This document shows, piece by piece, positions 34,601-49,600 of a stretch of 64,000 bases of DNA (position 1 is the first letter of the stretch; each line of letters opens with the position of its first letter). The translations under genes and the position numbers were made by a program. The stretch covers positions 7,799,717 to 7,863,716 of the forward strand of contig CM060080.1 of NCBI GenBank assembly GCA_030533445.1. Reading direction: 5' to 3'. The notes beneath the pieces were generated by a model. That model worked only from the letters and a program-made list of their open reading frames with translations, searched no databases and was not told the DNA's origin. The stretch is from Cyprinodon diabolis (Eukaryota; Chordata; Actinopteri; Cyprinodontiformes; Cyprinodontidae).

Positions 34601-37600
34601 TTGGCTTTCAAAATGGTATCGGTGCCCTATTTGTTGGTACTCGCCGATACCGATGCCACCATCTTAGTACTGGATCGGGGCCCTGTCCGATACTGGTATC
34701 GGTATCGTAGCAACACTAGTTTGAATGAAAATGACTAACACCTTTCAGTTTGCCCATCATTGTCCAGTTTGCACTTTCACTGTCTGCTTGAGCTTATTTC
34801 ACTAAAATGGCAGAAAAACAGTGAATCTTTTTTCTCTTTTTACACACACACACAAAAACTTTTATCATACACAACAATAATTAGCAATTTTAAAGGAACT
34901 TAAATGGGGGGAAAAAAACAGAAAAACAATCACAGATTGAATCCCAGACATGACGCTTCAAGAACTGTGGGGATCGTTGAAGCAATTAGCCTAAACTGGC
35001 TCAATGCTTCATGAGGCTTTATCCCACCATCACTATGCAAAACCCAATGCTCCTGAAATGCAGTGAGCAGCTGAAGCCCTCCGCCTGAAAACTCCAAACA
35101 TCTCACGGTGTGAACGTTATCATGAGCTGCACAGAGAACAGGAAATAAATCAGGGATTTTACTGCATTAGGTGGGCTGTCGCTATACCTCCTAACACACA
35201 GGATTTTGGGAGATCGTATAGCTCCTAGCAGTCTGCTGCATCCCGTTTCTTCCTTCTAGCTGCCTTACTTCCAGCATTATTCAGACACTACTGTCGCCGT
35301 AAACAGTCTTCCTCATCTGTTTGCACGATTCAAATTGATCCTTTGGTTTGACTAAAGTTAACGATTAGTCTGAAGAGAAGATGCATGTCTGATCTGTTAG
35401 CATGTAAATTTATAAATGGTTTCTGTGTTTCTGCAGTCGCCTTAAAGCGCATGTTGAACTTCAACACTCCTCCTCTGAAGAACACAGGAGCCGAGCCTGT
35501 ATGGAAGGTAAGTTCACTGGCTCATCAAGTTCAGACATAGATCAGAGATATTAGGTAAGGCTAGCTTTGTTTTATTCATGCCAACATTTCAGGGCGACAG
35601 TGGCGTGGGATGCAGGAGTTTGCCCTGCAACCAAAGTATTGTCACATTTATTTCAAAACTCCTGTGAGTAAAATAAATATACTTACATGTATGTTAAACT
35701 GCTTTTGCACATGATTTATCTACTACCGCACATTTGACTGACGCTTACCACTTACCCCACGTACTGCAAACGTTGGAGAAGCCTCCGCCACTGTCCCGCC
35801 TCCAGCCATCATCTTCACTTATGGATGACGAGCTGTCAGTCAAAGGCTTCCTGACGCTACTTCCCATGTGATTGTGTCTGCGAGGCCCAATCAGGAGGAG
35901 GCTCATAGAAGAGGTCAGAGTCTGAGAACAGAGATGCTTTCGAGAGAGCAGCCGTCCTCGAGCGTGGCCTCTGGATAGAAAATCCTGCCTGTGGTGAGAT
36001 CCCGATGATCCCGATGCAGAGAGCGATTTTCTCCTCTCGAAGCACCAGTTTCTCACTCATGGGTGATTTATTGTGTCTTGGTAGATAAACCATGCGCAGA
36101 AGTGTACGTTTTCGGCCCCCCTACTTCCTTTCTGTATATCTGCTATTCTTAGGTCTTTTTTTAAACCAGGAAACCCTTTCAATCAAGGATTTGTTTCTCC
36201 TGTTATGCAGATGACTTCCAGATTTACCTCCTTTTTAACAAGCCAGAAACTCGCTGTTAAAAACTGCTAATGACTACAAGGTTTGGTTGTCTTTGGACGT
36301 CTTAGACTTTGATTCAATTCAGTTCCATTCAATTTATTTCTATAGTGCCGATTCACAACACATGTCAACTCAAGGCACTTTACAGTTCACCAGATCATCC
36401 AGTCAGATTGATTCAAAGTTTTCTATCTAAGGAAAACCAGCTGATTGCATCGACTCACTGACTCTTCAGCAATCCCTCACACCAAGCATGCTTGTAGCGA
36501 CAGTGGAGAGGAAACACTCCCTTTGAACAGGAAGAAACCTCCAGCAGAGGGGTTCAAGGAGACAGAAGCAGACATAGAAAAAGAAGCATAGATACAAAAG
36601 GCAACTGTCAACCAGTTCCGCAGGCGGCCCCATCCAGGAAACACACAGCCAGGCAGACGAGCTCCAAGCCAGCTCCCATGTCTGAGAATGAAGAGAGCAC
36701 ATCCAGTTATTCACAGTCAGAGAAACAGGACTGCACTGAAAAACAGACTGATCTCCAACATCTAGTAACAAAAGTTATAAACGGGCTTTACTGAGTGAAA
36801 TCCATGCGATATATTTTGATGGCTCTTCTGAGGTTCTAAGTTCTTTGGTACAGTATGTTAGACCAGCCACTGCATACCAGGCAGTAAAGATGGAGGCAGT
36901 TTCACCTTTTTAAACATCCCAGTGGTCAAACATCAGCCTTCAAGACACCAGTGGTGTCATAGTACCACATTTTAGAGTCACAAGCAGGAGGAAAGAAGGA
37001 AGCCTAATGTGAAGGTCTTTGTTTTTTGGCCTTTGGTGAAACATATTTTTGTCTTTTTCTGCAGGTGTTAATATACGACCGGTTTGGTCAAGACATCATC
37101 TCCCCATTGCTGTCGGTCAAAGAGCTGCGAGACATGGGAATCACCCTTCATCTGTAAGACCTGTTCTGTTGACTTTCTATAATTTGTACCCGAATCTTCT
37201 ACAGTTCAGACAAAGCTAACGACACTGGATAAGACCTCTGTTAAAAACCTCACTAAGAATAATCCAGCTTTAATGGAATTCCTTCTTCCCATTGTTAGGT
37301 TTGAGGGAGAGGATTATTGAGGAGTTCAAATTAGGAATTGTTAAAGGAAAAGTCCGGTGATCAAGGAATTATCAATGGTTCATTATCTATACGTAAAACT
37401 AGCGTTAATCATTAAAAATAATAATTTTCGTTGTGACCACTGAGTCGGGCAGCGGCCATTTTTATTGGATAATAGCAGCTTCATCAAAGCAACATTGTGC
37501 AACCCAACCCCCCCCAGCCCATTCCTCCCCAACTCCACACAGTTTCTCCTTTTTGGTTGTAGAACATTTTTTAAGAGGTTAAGAATAAGAGTGCATTTTT

Positions 37601-40600
37601 AATGAACTTTAAAGAATTTTAAATCTACAGAATGGTAAATATAAACGGTTGTGGTTTGGATTTTTTTGACCTGCTGAGGCAACAATGGCATTAACGATAA
37701 TATTCCACTTTGTGTGTGTAGGCTTCTTCACTCAGACAGAGATCCTATTCCAGATGTTCCAGCCATCTACTTCCTAATGCCCACAGAGGAGAACATCGAC
37801 AGGATTTGTCAGGTGCTCTAATATTGAATATGACGATTGTGCTTCGTTCAATTATTCCTTCTGCTCTGGGAATCAGGGGCAGATTTACCTTTAGGCAATG
37901 CTAGGCAGTTGCCCAAGGCCCCAAGTTCCTGGGGGACAAATAAAACTGATCTTACATGTATGGTTAATACAACTATTCCTTATGTTTGCACATTAATTAT
38001 GTTTTTGATAAAACTCCTTTGGCTAAAACGCCATCAGAACGCTTTTAATCATATTCACCTGCAAACTCTGCAAGCTTGTTATGATAAGAATCATCTGTAT
38101 ATTATGCTATTGTACATATCTGTAGAAACCCTATTTATAGTAATGTCCATCTATATATTATATTCATAGGACAAATCTATCAGTAAAATTCTGTTCATAA
38201 TGGTATTCATCTCTATATTTATTCAGTAGAAACCCATGTCCTGTACTTATGGAACCATTATTTATCCTGCACTTGCTGCTATTGCACTTCTGGTTAGACC
38301 TAAACTGCATTTCGTTGCCTTGTACCTCTACCTGTGTAATGACAATGAAGTTGAATCTAATCTAATCTTTTAAGTGTGTCTCTGCCCTCCTCACCATAGA
38401 CATTAATATGAAGACGCCTCATTGGACGCTGCTGGCAGCAAGGCCGACGTGCCTTGCTGCCAGCAGCTGTGTGCAACTATTGAGAAAATTTGGCACAGCG
38501 TATTCCCGGCTTTAGTTTCTGGTTGTGTTCCATGCTGCAGTCCTGCAGTATTTCAGTATATTATTCTATCTCTGGATAGAATAATTTACTTTATTTCAGT
38601 TAAAATATATGAATTCTACTGCATGTTGTGGAATAGCTGTTTATGATGGTAAAACTAACTGATAAGTGAAGCTGTGGAGATGCATTATGGGAGTAAGTAT
38701 GTTTTGCCATCTTTATTTAGGCGTTTTTTAACAAGATGCAAAACGGATTAAAAGCAGAACTATGACCTTCAAACAGTTCTGCCAGTAAAAAGTGTGAATT
38801 TTAATCCGTTAAGTTCTACAATTATTAAAGGAATTCATCAAAAACAACACAAACAATGATTGTTAAAATATTTGTGCTTGATCTGAGTCTCTTAAATGAA
38901 ACCCTTGTGACGGTGTCCTCCCTAACGGATGGGTCCAGGAACGTCTCCCATTTACACACCAGTTAAATCACCACAAAACACCCTGTTGACAGAAAATCCA
39001 AGGTTTCTCTGACCTCTGGTCGTTTGTTCGACCTGACAAACACAATTATTCCCACATCAGCATGTTTTTATTCCCACATCTGAAGGAATAACACTATAAC
39101 TGCCTCTGTGTTTTTGTAGGATCTGAGGAACCAACTGTATGAGTCGTACTACCTGAACTTCATCTCTGCCATCAGTCGGAGTAAACTGGAGGACATTGCC
39201 AGCGCTGCTCTGGCGGCCAACGCGGTCAGCCAAGTAACCAAGGTAACTTCCTCACATCCATCTATTTATGCTGTTAACAGCTGAAGGCCAGATTATTTGG
39301 GAAACGCTTTTAGGCGTTTCAACGAACATCTCTAGAAAGGAGCAGCTCTCTTTAGGACAACATGGTAGATCTGCTGCGTTGTTGCTTGTTTGTCATGTAT
39401 TACATGAACAAGCTGACATGTTGAAGAATCAGACTCAAAATCATTGAAAATGTGGGTTTATATAAGCAGAGTCAAAAATTATTGAAAGGCGTTTTTGCTA
39501 AAGTGAAACAAGCAGGTTCACGTAGCTGAAAATCAGCATGTTTGTTTCTTTAGCTCAGTTAGAAACAATCAACCTAAACTGACCCTTTTCTGTTCTCTGA
39601 AAAGCTCCAGATTTCGACTAAAGCTGCTTTCACTAAAAATCAGAAAGATACAGAGCAACAGAAATATATCAACAGATTAACTAAGCAGAACATCTTTGCT
39701 TCCGATCATTTAAAGGGGATAATAAGGTGATATTACCTGGTTAGTTTAAAAAGCTTAACCTCAGTAACCACAATAAGTGGTGGGGGTTTTTTAAGCATAT
39801 GCGATCTCACCTTAAATTGTTTGTTTTTTTCGTACATGACTAAAGGGATGCCCGTCAAGATAGTTTAAGGTTTATTTTTTATAAAAAACTTAAGGGTTAA
39901 ATGCAATTCTAATATCTTCTCCATGCGTATTAACTATGAGTATGCTGGTCTGTCGGGGTATGCTGATCTGACAGAACACCGGCTGTTTTGTACAGATTAG
40001 GGGTGGAACGGTTCACAAAATCCACGGTTCGGTTCGGTTCCCGGTTTCGTGGTCACGGTTTTCGGTTCGGTTCGATATATGTTTATTGTTACACCGAAAT
40101 CCCATAAAAATTAATGAGAAAATCCAAAAAAATTAATGAATTGTAATTATTTTTAATGATCTGCGGAAACCCTGGATCATTTCCGCATGTTTTGCTGCTT
40201 TGAATTTAATCATCTGGCGCATGCCCTCTACGATCTCCAAGGAACTCAGAGCGGAGCGGACGGGAGCCACAGCGAAGGCTGTAGGCTTTGCTTTGAGCAG
40301 GCGGTCTGGAGCGCAGCGGAGCGGAGCGCTGACGGAGTATGTGGGATTTCGGGGTTAGCATGACATGTTGGTCATGTTGCTGTTAGCATACCGAACCGAG
40401 ACAGTCGAACCGAATGGTTCGGGCGGTTTTCATAAACCATTCTATCCCAAGTACAGATGTTGTTATTATTGGTTATTAATGATTTCCATGCTCGTTTTGC
40501 AGGTGTTTGATCAGTACCTGAACTTCATCACCCTGGAGGATGACATGTTTATCCTGTGCCACCAGAACAAGGAGCTCATCTCCTACCACGGTAACTCCTA

Positions 40601-43600
40601 AACATCATAATTTTATTCCAACAAACAGCGCTTCCCTCCCTGCCGACCTGCTGCCAGTCGCAGCTCTGAACGCTGCTGTCTGAGGAACTGATGGTCACCA
40701 GACCTTTGGCCCTACAGCTGGAGCTGCATCACCAGAAACACAATGCTGTCAATTAACAAACTAGCTCTGCTGGTGGATTAGTTCACAAACCTAAAATGGC
40801 TGGAGCTGATTTTAAGGCTCAAGACTGTCTCTCTCTCTGCGTGCTTCATAAAATGATATCAGTCTCAAAAATAAAAAAGGAAAAACGAAACATTCTCTTT
40901 GGAGAGTGAAGGTATCGTCAGGTGAAAACATGATCCACGGTAAAACGGTTAACAGTGATTCATTAAAGATGATCTTATGCACATTCTGATCCAGAGTTTT
41001 AAATGTTTTACAATTATTTTATGTCAGCAGATGTTTGATTGCTGACACTGAGTCTTTGGAATTTCATTTTCCCTGACTGGTTATAGAAACATGCAGAACT
41101 GGGCTGAATGTTGTTATTGGAGATTGATTTTCTCTGCCTCCCTTTCCTTTGCAGCCATCAACAGAGCAGACATCCAGGACACGGACATGGAGGCCATCAT
41201 GGACACCATCGTAGACAGCCTCTTTTGCTTCTTTGTGACTCTGGGTGAGTACGGTCCTCAGCAGGTCCGCTGGTCACTCGGTGATGAACCATCTCTGCCC
41301 AGAGATAAAGCTGTTTGTCTGCAGGAACATTGTTCACCTTCTGATGCAGCATCATTTCTTGGCTCCTTTAGTGTTTAGATAAAACCTAGATCGGTATCAG
41401 GTTTGATCAAAATGATCCTATTTTTCCACAATCTGAACAAAAGGCTCTGTAGTTATGAACTTTATATACAGAAAGATACAAGATTGCATCAAACCCAGCA
41501 ACAAACAGCTACCGTCACACATACATTCAATCATTGGTTGACTATATTCAGCTGTTGTTATAGTTGAGACAAACACCTTTAGTTATAAATACTCAGTGAC
41601 TCCACAGAGATGCTGAAGATAATCGGTTGATGCCGTGGTTCTTCTGTCAGCTGCTGATGTTGGTAGCGTTGTCACTACCCCATCTGTCCAGGAAGCACGA
41701 TCCATCCAACTCATTTGCGCATCCAGATAAACATCCGGGTCGCCCTCCATTTTATTCTGTTAAAAACACCTAAAATATGTTTTTACCCTCCCCAAAAATA
41801 GTAAGCATACTAAAATATAATGTGTTAAAGGTTAATAATGTATTTCCTGAGAAAATAAATGCCTTAAAGTCCTGTTTTGTCAATCTGTGCCAGATCTGCA
41901 TCAGATCCTACGCTACTTCCAGGAGCTAATTTTTTCAGCTTTGGAATTAAACATAAATCTAGTCCTTTTGAGTTTTATGTTTTCCTTTTGTGTTAACATT
42001 CTGGTATATAGTGCATAATCTAAAGAAAGAAACAACTAGAATGCAGATAAACATGGTTTAATCAGATTTAGCCGGACTGCTCTGAGCATGTCCCATGATG
42101 ACGTCAGACAAGCAGTTTTTTGGAGAAAATGAAAAAGCATAAAGATTGTCTCAGAAAAGTCATAAAACCTTTTTAAGAGATGTGTATTAGCATTCTTTAG
42201 TGAGTTAAGGATAAAAATAAGTAATTTTAGCACCATAATTACATCATTTATGGAAACCCGATGTATTTCTGTTGGAGCATGCGCAGGACGAATCGTGCCT
42301 CCGGGACGGATCGGGTAGTGACAAGCATGGCTGAAGGGGAACGTTTTACAACACCTTTACCTCAGTGCCCATCAGCAGAATAGAGAAAGCATCAGAGAAA
42401 ACTCTCTGAGCCCTACGGTGTCCTGGAGGCTCCAGATCATCCATCAGATGTAGGCTAACTGCTCTCTGTGTTCACTTTCATAGTTATAGACGCCAATGAA
42501 ACCGAAGGAAATCATTCCATTGTTAATTCAACAGATTAACACAGCTATGTACAACAGAAGAAAGCTGCTGTTTTAGAGTCAGCTTCCTGTTTTTAATCCA
42601 AGTCTGAGCATGAAAACAGTTTCCAGATCTTATTTTAATTGTTCCTATTTATGAATAAAGTCTCACATGGAAGCTTCAGGTGGTTTACATGTTGTTCACT
42701 TTTAACTAAGCACTTCCTGTTTGGCTAAAGCTCTGATAGCTTCATGGCCTGTGTGTGATTCTGTGCTTCAGGTGCTGTGCCGATCATCCGATGCCCCAGA
42801 GGAAATGCTGCAGAGATGGTGGCCATGGTACGTTCTCGCTCTAAACCGTTTGGTTAACCTCAGAGGTCATGATATCCTGTTAGAGCATTTTCTAACTTAT
42901 TCCAAAAAAATTGCTAAAAAAAAAAAACAATCCTCTGGACTTTTTTTTCCAAGTTTGAAGACGTTTCTCTTCCCATCCAGGAAACTTTTTCAATTCCAAA
43001 TGTCAGAAATAGCTTTGAGTTCCAGGCTTTATAGAGTAGCCCAACAAAGCCTCGTTTTGGTTTAGAAAACACGCAAATAGAAACGGACGAACAGGTCCAA
43101 CCCTTTGGAATGAGGGTGGTTAGGCTTCTTTGTTAGCCTGCAATCCCCCATACCTGTCTATGTCTCTGAAAGGAGGTCGTTAAAGGGAATTGTTGGCCCG
43201 GCTGAACAGGTGAGGTCTTCTGTTCTCCTGTAAAGGGGTGGGGGCTCCGATGATAGCAGGAAGAAATCATCTCTATCGCTGCATTGTAGGTTTTTGAAAG
43301 CTGAAATGAAAGAGTCCACCCCCTCTGTTAAAGGTTCGGTTTTCTTTCTTAACATATGTCTTCATTGTCCAAAATGTGAACATTCTGCTCCTCTAAAGAA
43401 TGTCCTCTGTCCATAAGGTGTAGATGTACTGCAGAGTCTTGTCCAGAGGAGGGCGCTGTTCTGTGTTGGGCCGTGCGTCTGTGGAGAGATTGTTTGGTTT
43501 CTCCAATATAAAGATCAAAGCATTCCTCACTGCATTAAACTGCAGACTCCGCTCCGCTCAGGAGTCTTTAGGATGAACTAGTCTCTGTTTAAGGGGCTGT

Positions 43601-46600
43601 TTGGTTTGAAATGTTCTGGGATTTAGTGTTTGGAGAAAATCCTTTTGAGTTTTTCCAGAGACTCCAGTTTGGGGCATTGCAGGCCAACAACAGAAGTTAA
43701 ACCACCCCCATTCCAAAGGAGTGGACCCGTTTGACCTTTTCAATTTGCATGTTTTCTAAACAAAATCAAGGCTTTGTTGGGCTACTGTATAAAACCTGGA
43801 ACTCGACGCTATTTCTGTCATTTAGAATTGAAAAGGCTTCCTGGATGGAACAGAAACGTCTTCAAACTTGGAAACAGAGTCCAGTGTATTGTGTTATAAC
43901 TTTTTTGGAACGACTATGACCTGGATGATTGAGAATCTTAACCAGCAATTTCTAACGTAAAGCTGTTTTTTTGTCTACATGCTGTTTTCTGTGTAGAAGC
44001 TGGATAAAAAGCTGCGCGAGAACCTGCGAGATGCCAGAAACAGTCTGTTTACTGGGGACAGTATGACTGTGGGACAGTTCAGGTTGGTTCACCAGGTGGA
44101 ATTAAAGTTTAATTCCTTAACATTCAGTCTTAGACGCGCAAAGAAACAGATAAAAGGAAGGAAAGAAAAGGTCACTAACAGACAGAGAGAAAATGAGACC
44201 AGGGCCTTGGGAACTTTGATGGCATACTTTACATACTCTGAGCTTATTGTTTCACTGATCATTCAAAATGAAAGCAGGGTGGTGCTAGCATTAGCTCAGG
44301 GTAAATGAGTCTGGTCGAAGTTTGATCAAAGCATGTAAGCAGCTGAAGTATTCTCTGATTAACTAAATATCTGACTTATTGAGAAGCTGATCAGCTCATG
44401 ACGGATCTGGTTCCTTCCAGCTTCCAGAGACCCCTCCTGGTTTTGGCAGACCGTAACATGGATATGGCAACGCCCCTTCACCACACCTGGACCTATCAGG
44501 CCCTGATCCACGATGTCCTGGTGAGAAGCCTGTCTAAGATAAACAGATTTTCTGATGATCCGGTTTGGTTTCCATTCAGAGTTTAGTTGATGTAAAAATA
44601 CATGTCATCTCAATGGAGTTTCCAGTTCACCAGATCATCCAGTCAAAGTCATTCAAAGTTTTCTATCTAAGGAAAACCAAGTTATTGCATTGACTCATTG
44701 ACTCCTCAGCAATCCCTCACACCAAGCATGCTTGTAGCGACAGTGGAGGGGAAAAAACTCCCTTTTAACAGGAAGAAACCTCCAGCAGAACCAGGCTCAG
44801 TGTGAGCGGCCATCTGCTGAGGTCGACTGGGGTTCAAGGGGACATAAGCAGACATAGAAAAAAGAAGGATAGATACAAAAGGCAACTGTAAAAGGAAGCC
44901 CCGTCCAGGAAACACACAGCTAGGCAGACGAGCTCCGAGCCAACTCCCATGTCAGAGGATGAAGAGAGCACGTCCAGTTAGTCACAGTCAGAGAAACAGG
45001 ACTATACTGAAAAAAAGGCCGATCTCCAACATTTTTAAACAAAGTTGTTGATGGCAGCAGCACAGCTGATATTTCTCTCAATGACTTCATGATGTAGTCC
45101 AGGTTAAAGCAATAAAAGGTGCATAGAAGATTTTCTTTCAGGAAGGATTTTTAGATGGTTCTCTGCTCCAGACCAGCTCCTAAACTGCCTCCTGTGTTTG
45201 GAGGTAGCATAAAGTGTGGTATGGAGTTCCGCTAAGATGGCCAACCGTCGCTACCATTGATGCTATTTCCTATAAATTTAGTCCTCACTTTTTTGATTTC
45301 TCTAGATTCATGACTTTGTTCTTAACATTAGTCCTTGCTTTCCCAATTTACCCCCAAAGGGAGGAATATGCTGTACCTAATGTAGACAATGTAGGGGTCT
45401 CATCTCCAAAATTTATAATAGCATCTCATCACTTAATACAGTAAAGCTCAATGGGATCAGGGCAGAATGGTCAGAAAAACGTGGAATACATATCTCTGAT
45501 GAGACTTTGAGTCTGGCATTACGTGATAAATGGATCAACATCATGCACTCGACTTAGAATAATTCAGTTCAAGGTCCTTCATAGGATTTATTACAGTAGA
45601 GTCAGACTCTCAAGGATTTAATCTACAGTCAGTAAAACCTGTGCTTGTTGCCATATAGCTAAGGCAAATTCAATTAGCATGTTCTAGTCCTGTAACAAAC
45701 TGTGCAACCTCTGGTCCACAATTTTTCACATCCTGTCTGAAGCTTTTGAAATAAATATCCAACCAGGTGCTGAATTAGCAATATTTGGAACTCCGTGGGA
45801 GGGTATATCACTAACGCATGATTTTAAAATGGTACTGGCCCTTTCAACTCTTCTCACCTGAAGAAGGATACTATTAGCTTGGAAATCAGAACACCCACCC
45901 AAGGCTTCTCTGTGGTTAAAAGATCTGTCCATTTTCCTTAAGTTAGAGAAGATCAAAGTTGGTGTTAGAGGTTCGATCCAAAAATTCTATACAACTTGTA
46001 CCTCTCTAATATTTTATTTTGAGAGACTGGATGCCCTCCCTCAAGCCTGAAAGTCACACAGGAGCTGGTTCTGCTGTGTGATCAATTATTGAAATAATCC
46101 TCAACTAATTTAGTCATAGATGAATCATTAACTGGAGTATAGAAACTCTAAAACATGCCTTTAACTGACAGAGGAACCCACTTAGAGCAGGAATCATTTT
46201 AAAAAATATATAAACATTTTACATTTAAAATAAAAATATTTTTCATCTGTCAGTCTGCTCAATCCAGAACTACTGAAGTGGAAAACATTTAGTTTTACCT
46301 GGTTTAATTTTGCAAAAAGTCTTTTGCTATTTGATTATTAATTTAAAAAATGAATCGATTTACAAAATACTGTTAAAAAAAAATAATAAAATCAGCTGCC
46401 AAATAAAGTTACCTAAAACGTACCAACTGTGGCTTTAGGCCTGAGCTGAACTGGAAACTTAATGAACCATTAAAGAACTGGTTTAGGATCCTGCTGGATT
46501 TCCATTCATAAAGTGCATCAGTGATCAGAATGTAAACAGTGTAGGAGAAAAGGAAACCAGTTTAAAGCTGTGATACAAAAGACATTGATTATGCAAAGGT

Positions 46601-49600
46601 TCAGGGCAGTGCAAAATAAAAAAATAAATATGGTGCAAAATGCAGTCGAACACCGAGCTGTGTTCTGTTTAAAGGGATTATGAAAAAACAGCCAAGTTGG
46701 TAGTACAAATATATTTCCAAGTGTGATGCAGAGTCTGGATTAGAGTTTCAACCGTCTGATGGTGGTGGGGAAGCTGTTGCAGAATCTGCTGATCGGGCAG
46801 CAGGGAGAACAGTCCATGGTGGGGGTGTGACGGGTCATGGATGATGTTGCGGGCTCAGGACACGCAGGGTTGATTAATCAGTGGTTCCTGAGCAGAACGG
46901 AGCCGTAACAGAACCTCCAGGCATTCTGCTTCCCTGGTGGACCCTCTAACCATTACGGCTTTGTCTTGTGTCCTTTAGGACTTCCATTTGAACAGGGTGT
47001 TGATGGAGGAGGGCGGGGGGGGCGATCCATCTCACGCTGGTGCCAGACCAAAGAAGAAGACCAAGAAGATGTATGACCTCACTGCTGCTGATAAGTTCTG
47101 GCAGAAACACAAGGGCAGGTGAGTCAGCATCATACCACCACACTGCAAAAACAATCTTATAATGACTACAAAATCCTTAAAATATATGTTTTTACCCTTG
47201 AGTGAGTGAATAAGAAGATCAGCCAATGGAATGAGTATGTTTAGCCTTAAAATAAGATAATCAGATATTATTTACTTGAAAGAAGAGACTGCAGTTATTG
47301 TTTTTTTTCATATTTTAAATATAAACTGTCTTGTTCTATTGGCAACGTGTCTCACCTACCTCCTAAATTCAAGAAAAAATGCACTTATTTTAAGAAAAGT
47401 TGAATTACTTAGATTTGGATTTTTTTCAGTGCACCAGGAGCTGCTCCCAATTCAGTTTAGTTTATTTCTATAGCACCTATTCACAACACACGTCATATCA
47501 AGGCATTTTACAGTTCACTAGATCATCCAGTCAGATTGATTCAAAGTTTTCTATCTAAGAAAAACCAGCCAGTCACTGTCAGAAAAACGGGACTACCCTG
47601 AAAAACAGGCCGATCTCCAACATCTAGAAACAAAGGTGTTGATGGCAGCAGCACAGCTGATATTTTTCTCCAGGATGATGTCACAGCCAAACTGGAACAG
47701 ACCAGATGAAGCTACTATGAGAAAAAGCAGAGAGAGCAGAACGTTAGAGATTGAACTAATAGATTCTGCAGAGTGGGAGAATAGAGATAGAATGAAGTAG
47801 AATTATGAAATGGGGGTCCCTATGTCCTCCAGCAGTCTAAGCCTATAGCAGCATAACTATAGAGATAGCTCAGGATAACCTGAGCCACTATTACTATAAG
47901 CTTTATTTATTTTAAGCCTAGCCGTAAAAGTAGACAGGGTGTCTGCCTCACGGACTAAAACTGGTAGTTGGTTCCACAGGAGAGGAGCCTGATAACTAAA
48001 AGATCTGCCTCCCATTCTACTTTTAGAAATTCTAGGAACCACTAGTAAACCTGCAGATTGAGAGCGAAGTGCTGTCACTGGGCAGTGCTTACTGGGTAGA
48101 ACCACTTTTTTTGAATAGCCTCTAGATCATCCAGAGATTCATCAACTTTCCTTTCCATAAATTAACATCTTTAGTTTGGTCATTTCTTGGGACATGTGTT
48201 GATTGATCTCTTTACTCTGATAAGTGGCTTATTTCTTTCCCTGTTATCATGTTTCTCTGACAGTCCGTTCCCAGAGGTGGCGGAGTCGGTTCAGGAGGAG
48301 CTGGACGCCTACAGAACTCAGGAGGATGAAGTGAAACGCCTGAAAAGCATCATGGTGAGCCACACACAGGTCTGAACACTGATGCCATTTTATGGCCTGA
48401 CGTTGAACCTACTCACACCCCTAACAACGTCAGCAGCGTCACAGAAACACCCAGCTTAGGTTTGGGGCCGTCATCCTGGAGCAAAGCTTCAGCTGTCAGA
48501 CCGATTGGTCCTAGTTTGGGAAACAAATTGGTTTGTTATCTGCTCTGACTGGTCATGTGGCTTCAGAACAAGCCCAGATCATCAACCCTCCCCCACTGTG
48601 TTTAATAGCTGGTAGGAGTCCTGTCTGCTTTTTCTTCAGACATGCCATTGATCGTGTGACCGCTCCTCTCTGTTTGTCTGAAGGGAATATTTCTGAAGGC
48701 CCTTCAGGAAATTATGTCTCTGTCACCATGAAACCTTTAAAGCTACAGTGTGTAATAATTACAGGGATATACAGTCAGAAATGTAATATATTATACATAA
48801 CTATGTTATTTATCATCATCTACGAGCTCAGCCTCTTAACCTTAATATTTGCGTTGCCTTAGAATTCGTTATTTATAATTACATAGGAGCGGGTCTCGCA
48901 GCCATGGAGGCAGACATCTTTGCGCTACGGCAGCGCAGAGCCAACTAACTAGCGATTGCGAGATCGCCCTTTACGCTTGAAAGTAACTACGGCAAGTTGA
49001 GAGAGATGAACTGAGACGGTACTGAACAATAGATGGCAGTATTATGCCTGAGAATACTATCTGTAAAATTATGTATGTAAACAAACCTCATCACTCGAGA
49101 AGGTAGGTGATGCAGACGTCGTGGAAGACATTTTGTCCCGTAACGCTCGCCGTACTATTGGGGGGGAGAAGCGGTGGGGGGGAGATGTTCATGTTGCTGC
49201 GGTCTGCAGTCTGGACATTAGATGTCGCTAAAAATTACACACTGTAGCTTTAAATGACAGCTCCTGCTGTCTGACCGCACGTTGTTTTTTCTGAAATACT
49301 AGAAAAATTGCTTTTTTTGTATTTAGCTCACCACTTTTTTTTCCCATGACGGTTTATTCAATGGAATTAAATTATATTAACAAGACTACCAGCTATCTAC
49401 ACGTTTACCACTGCCAAATAGGTTTGAAGGCAGAAAATAGCTAGCCTCATGAGACCATCCTGATCTCGCGAGCTTTCAAGATTTCACTCGCTAATCAGTC
49501 TGGAGACTCTCCGTTGAAGAACATTTGGAGCCGTTCACCAAACGAACGTCCAATCAGCGTTGGCTTTGAGGCGGGTTAAGGTGTGACGCAACAAGAAGCG

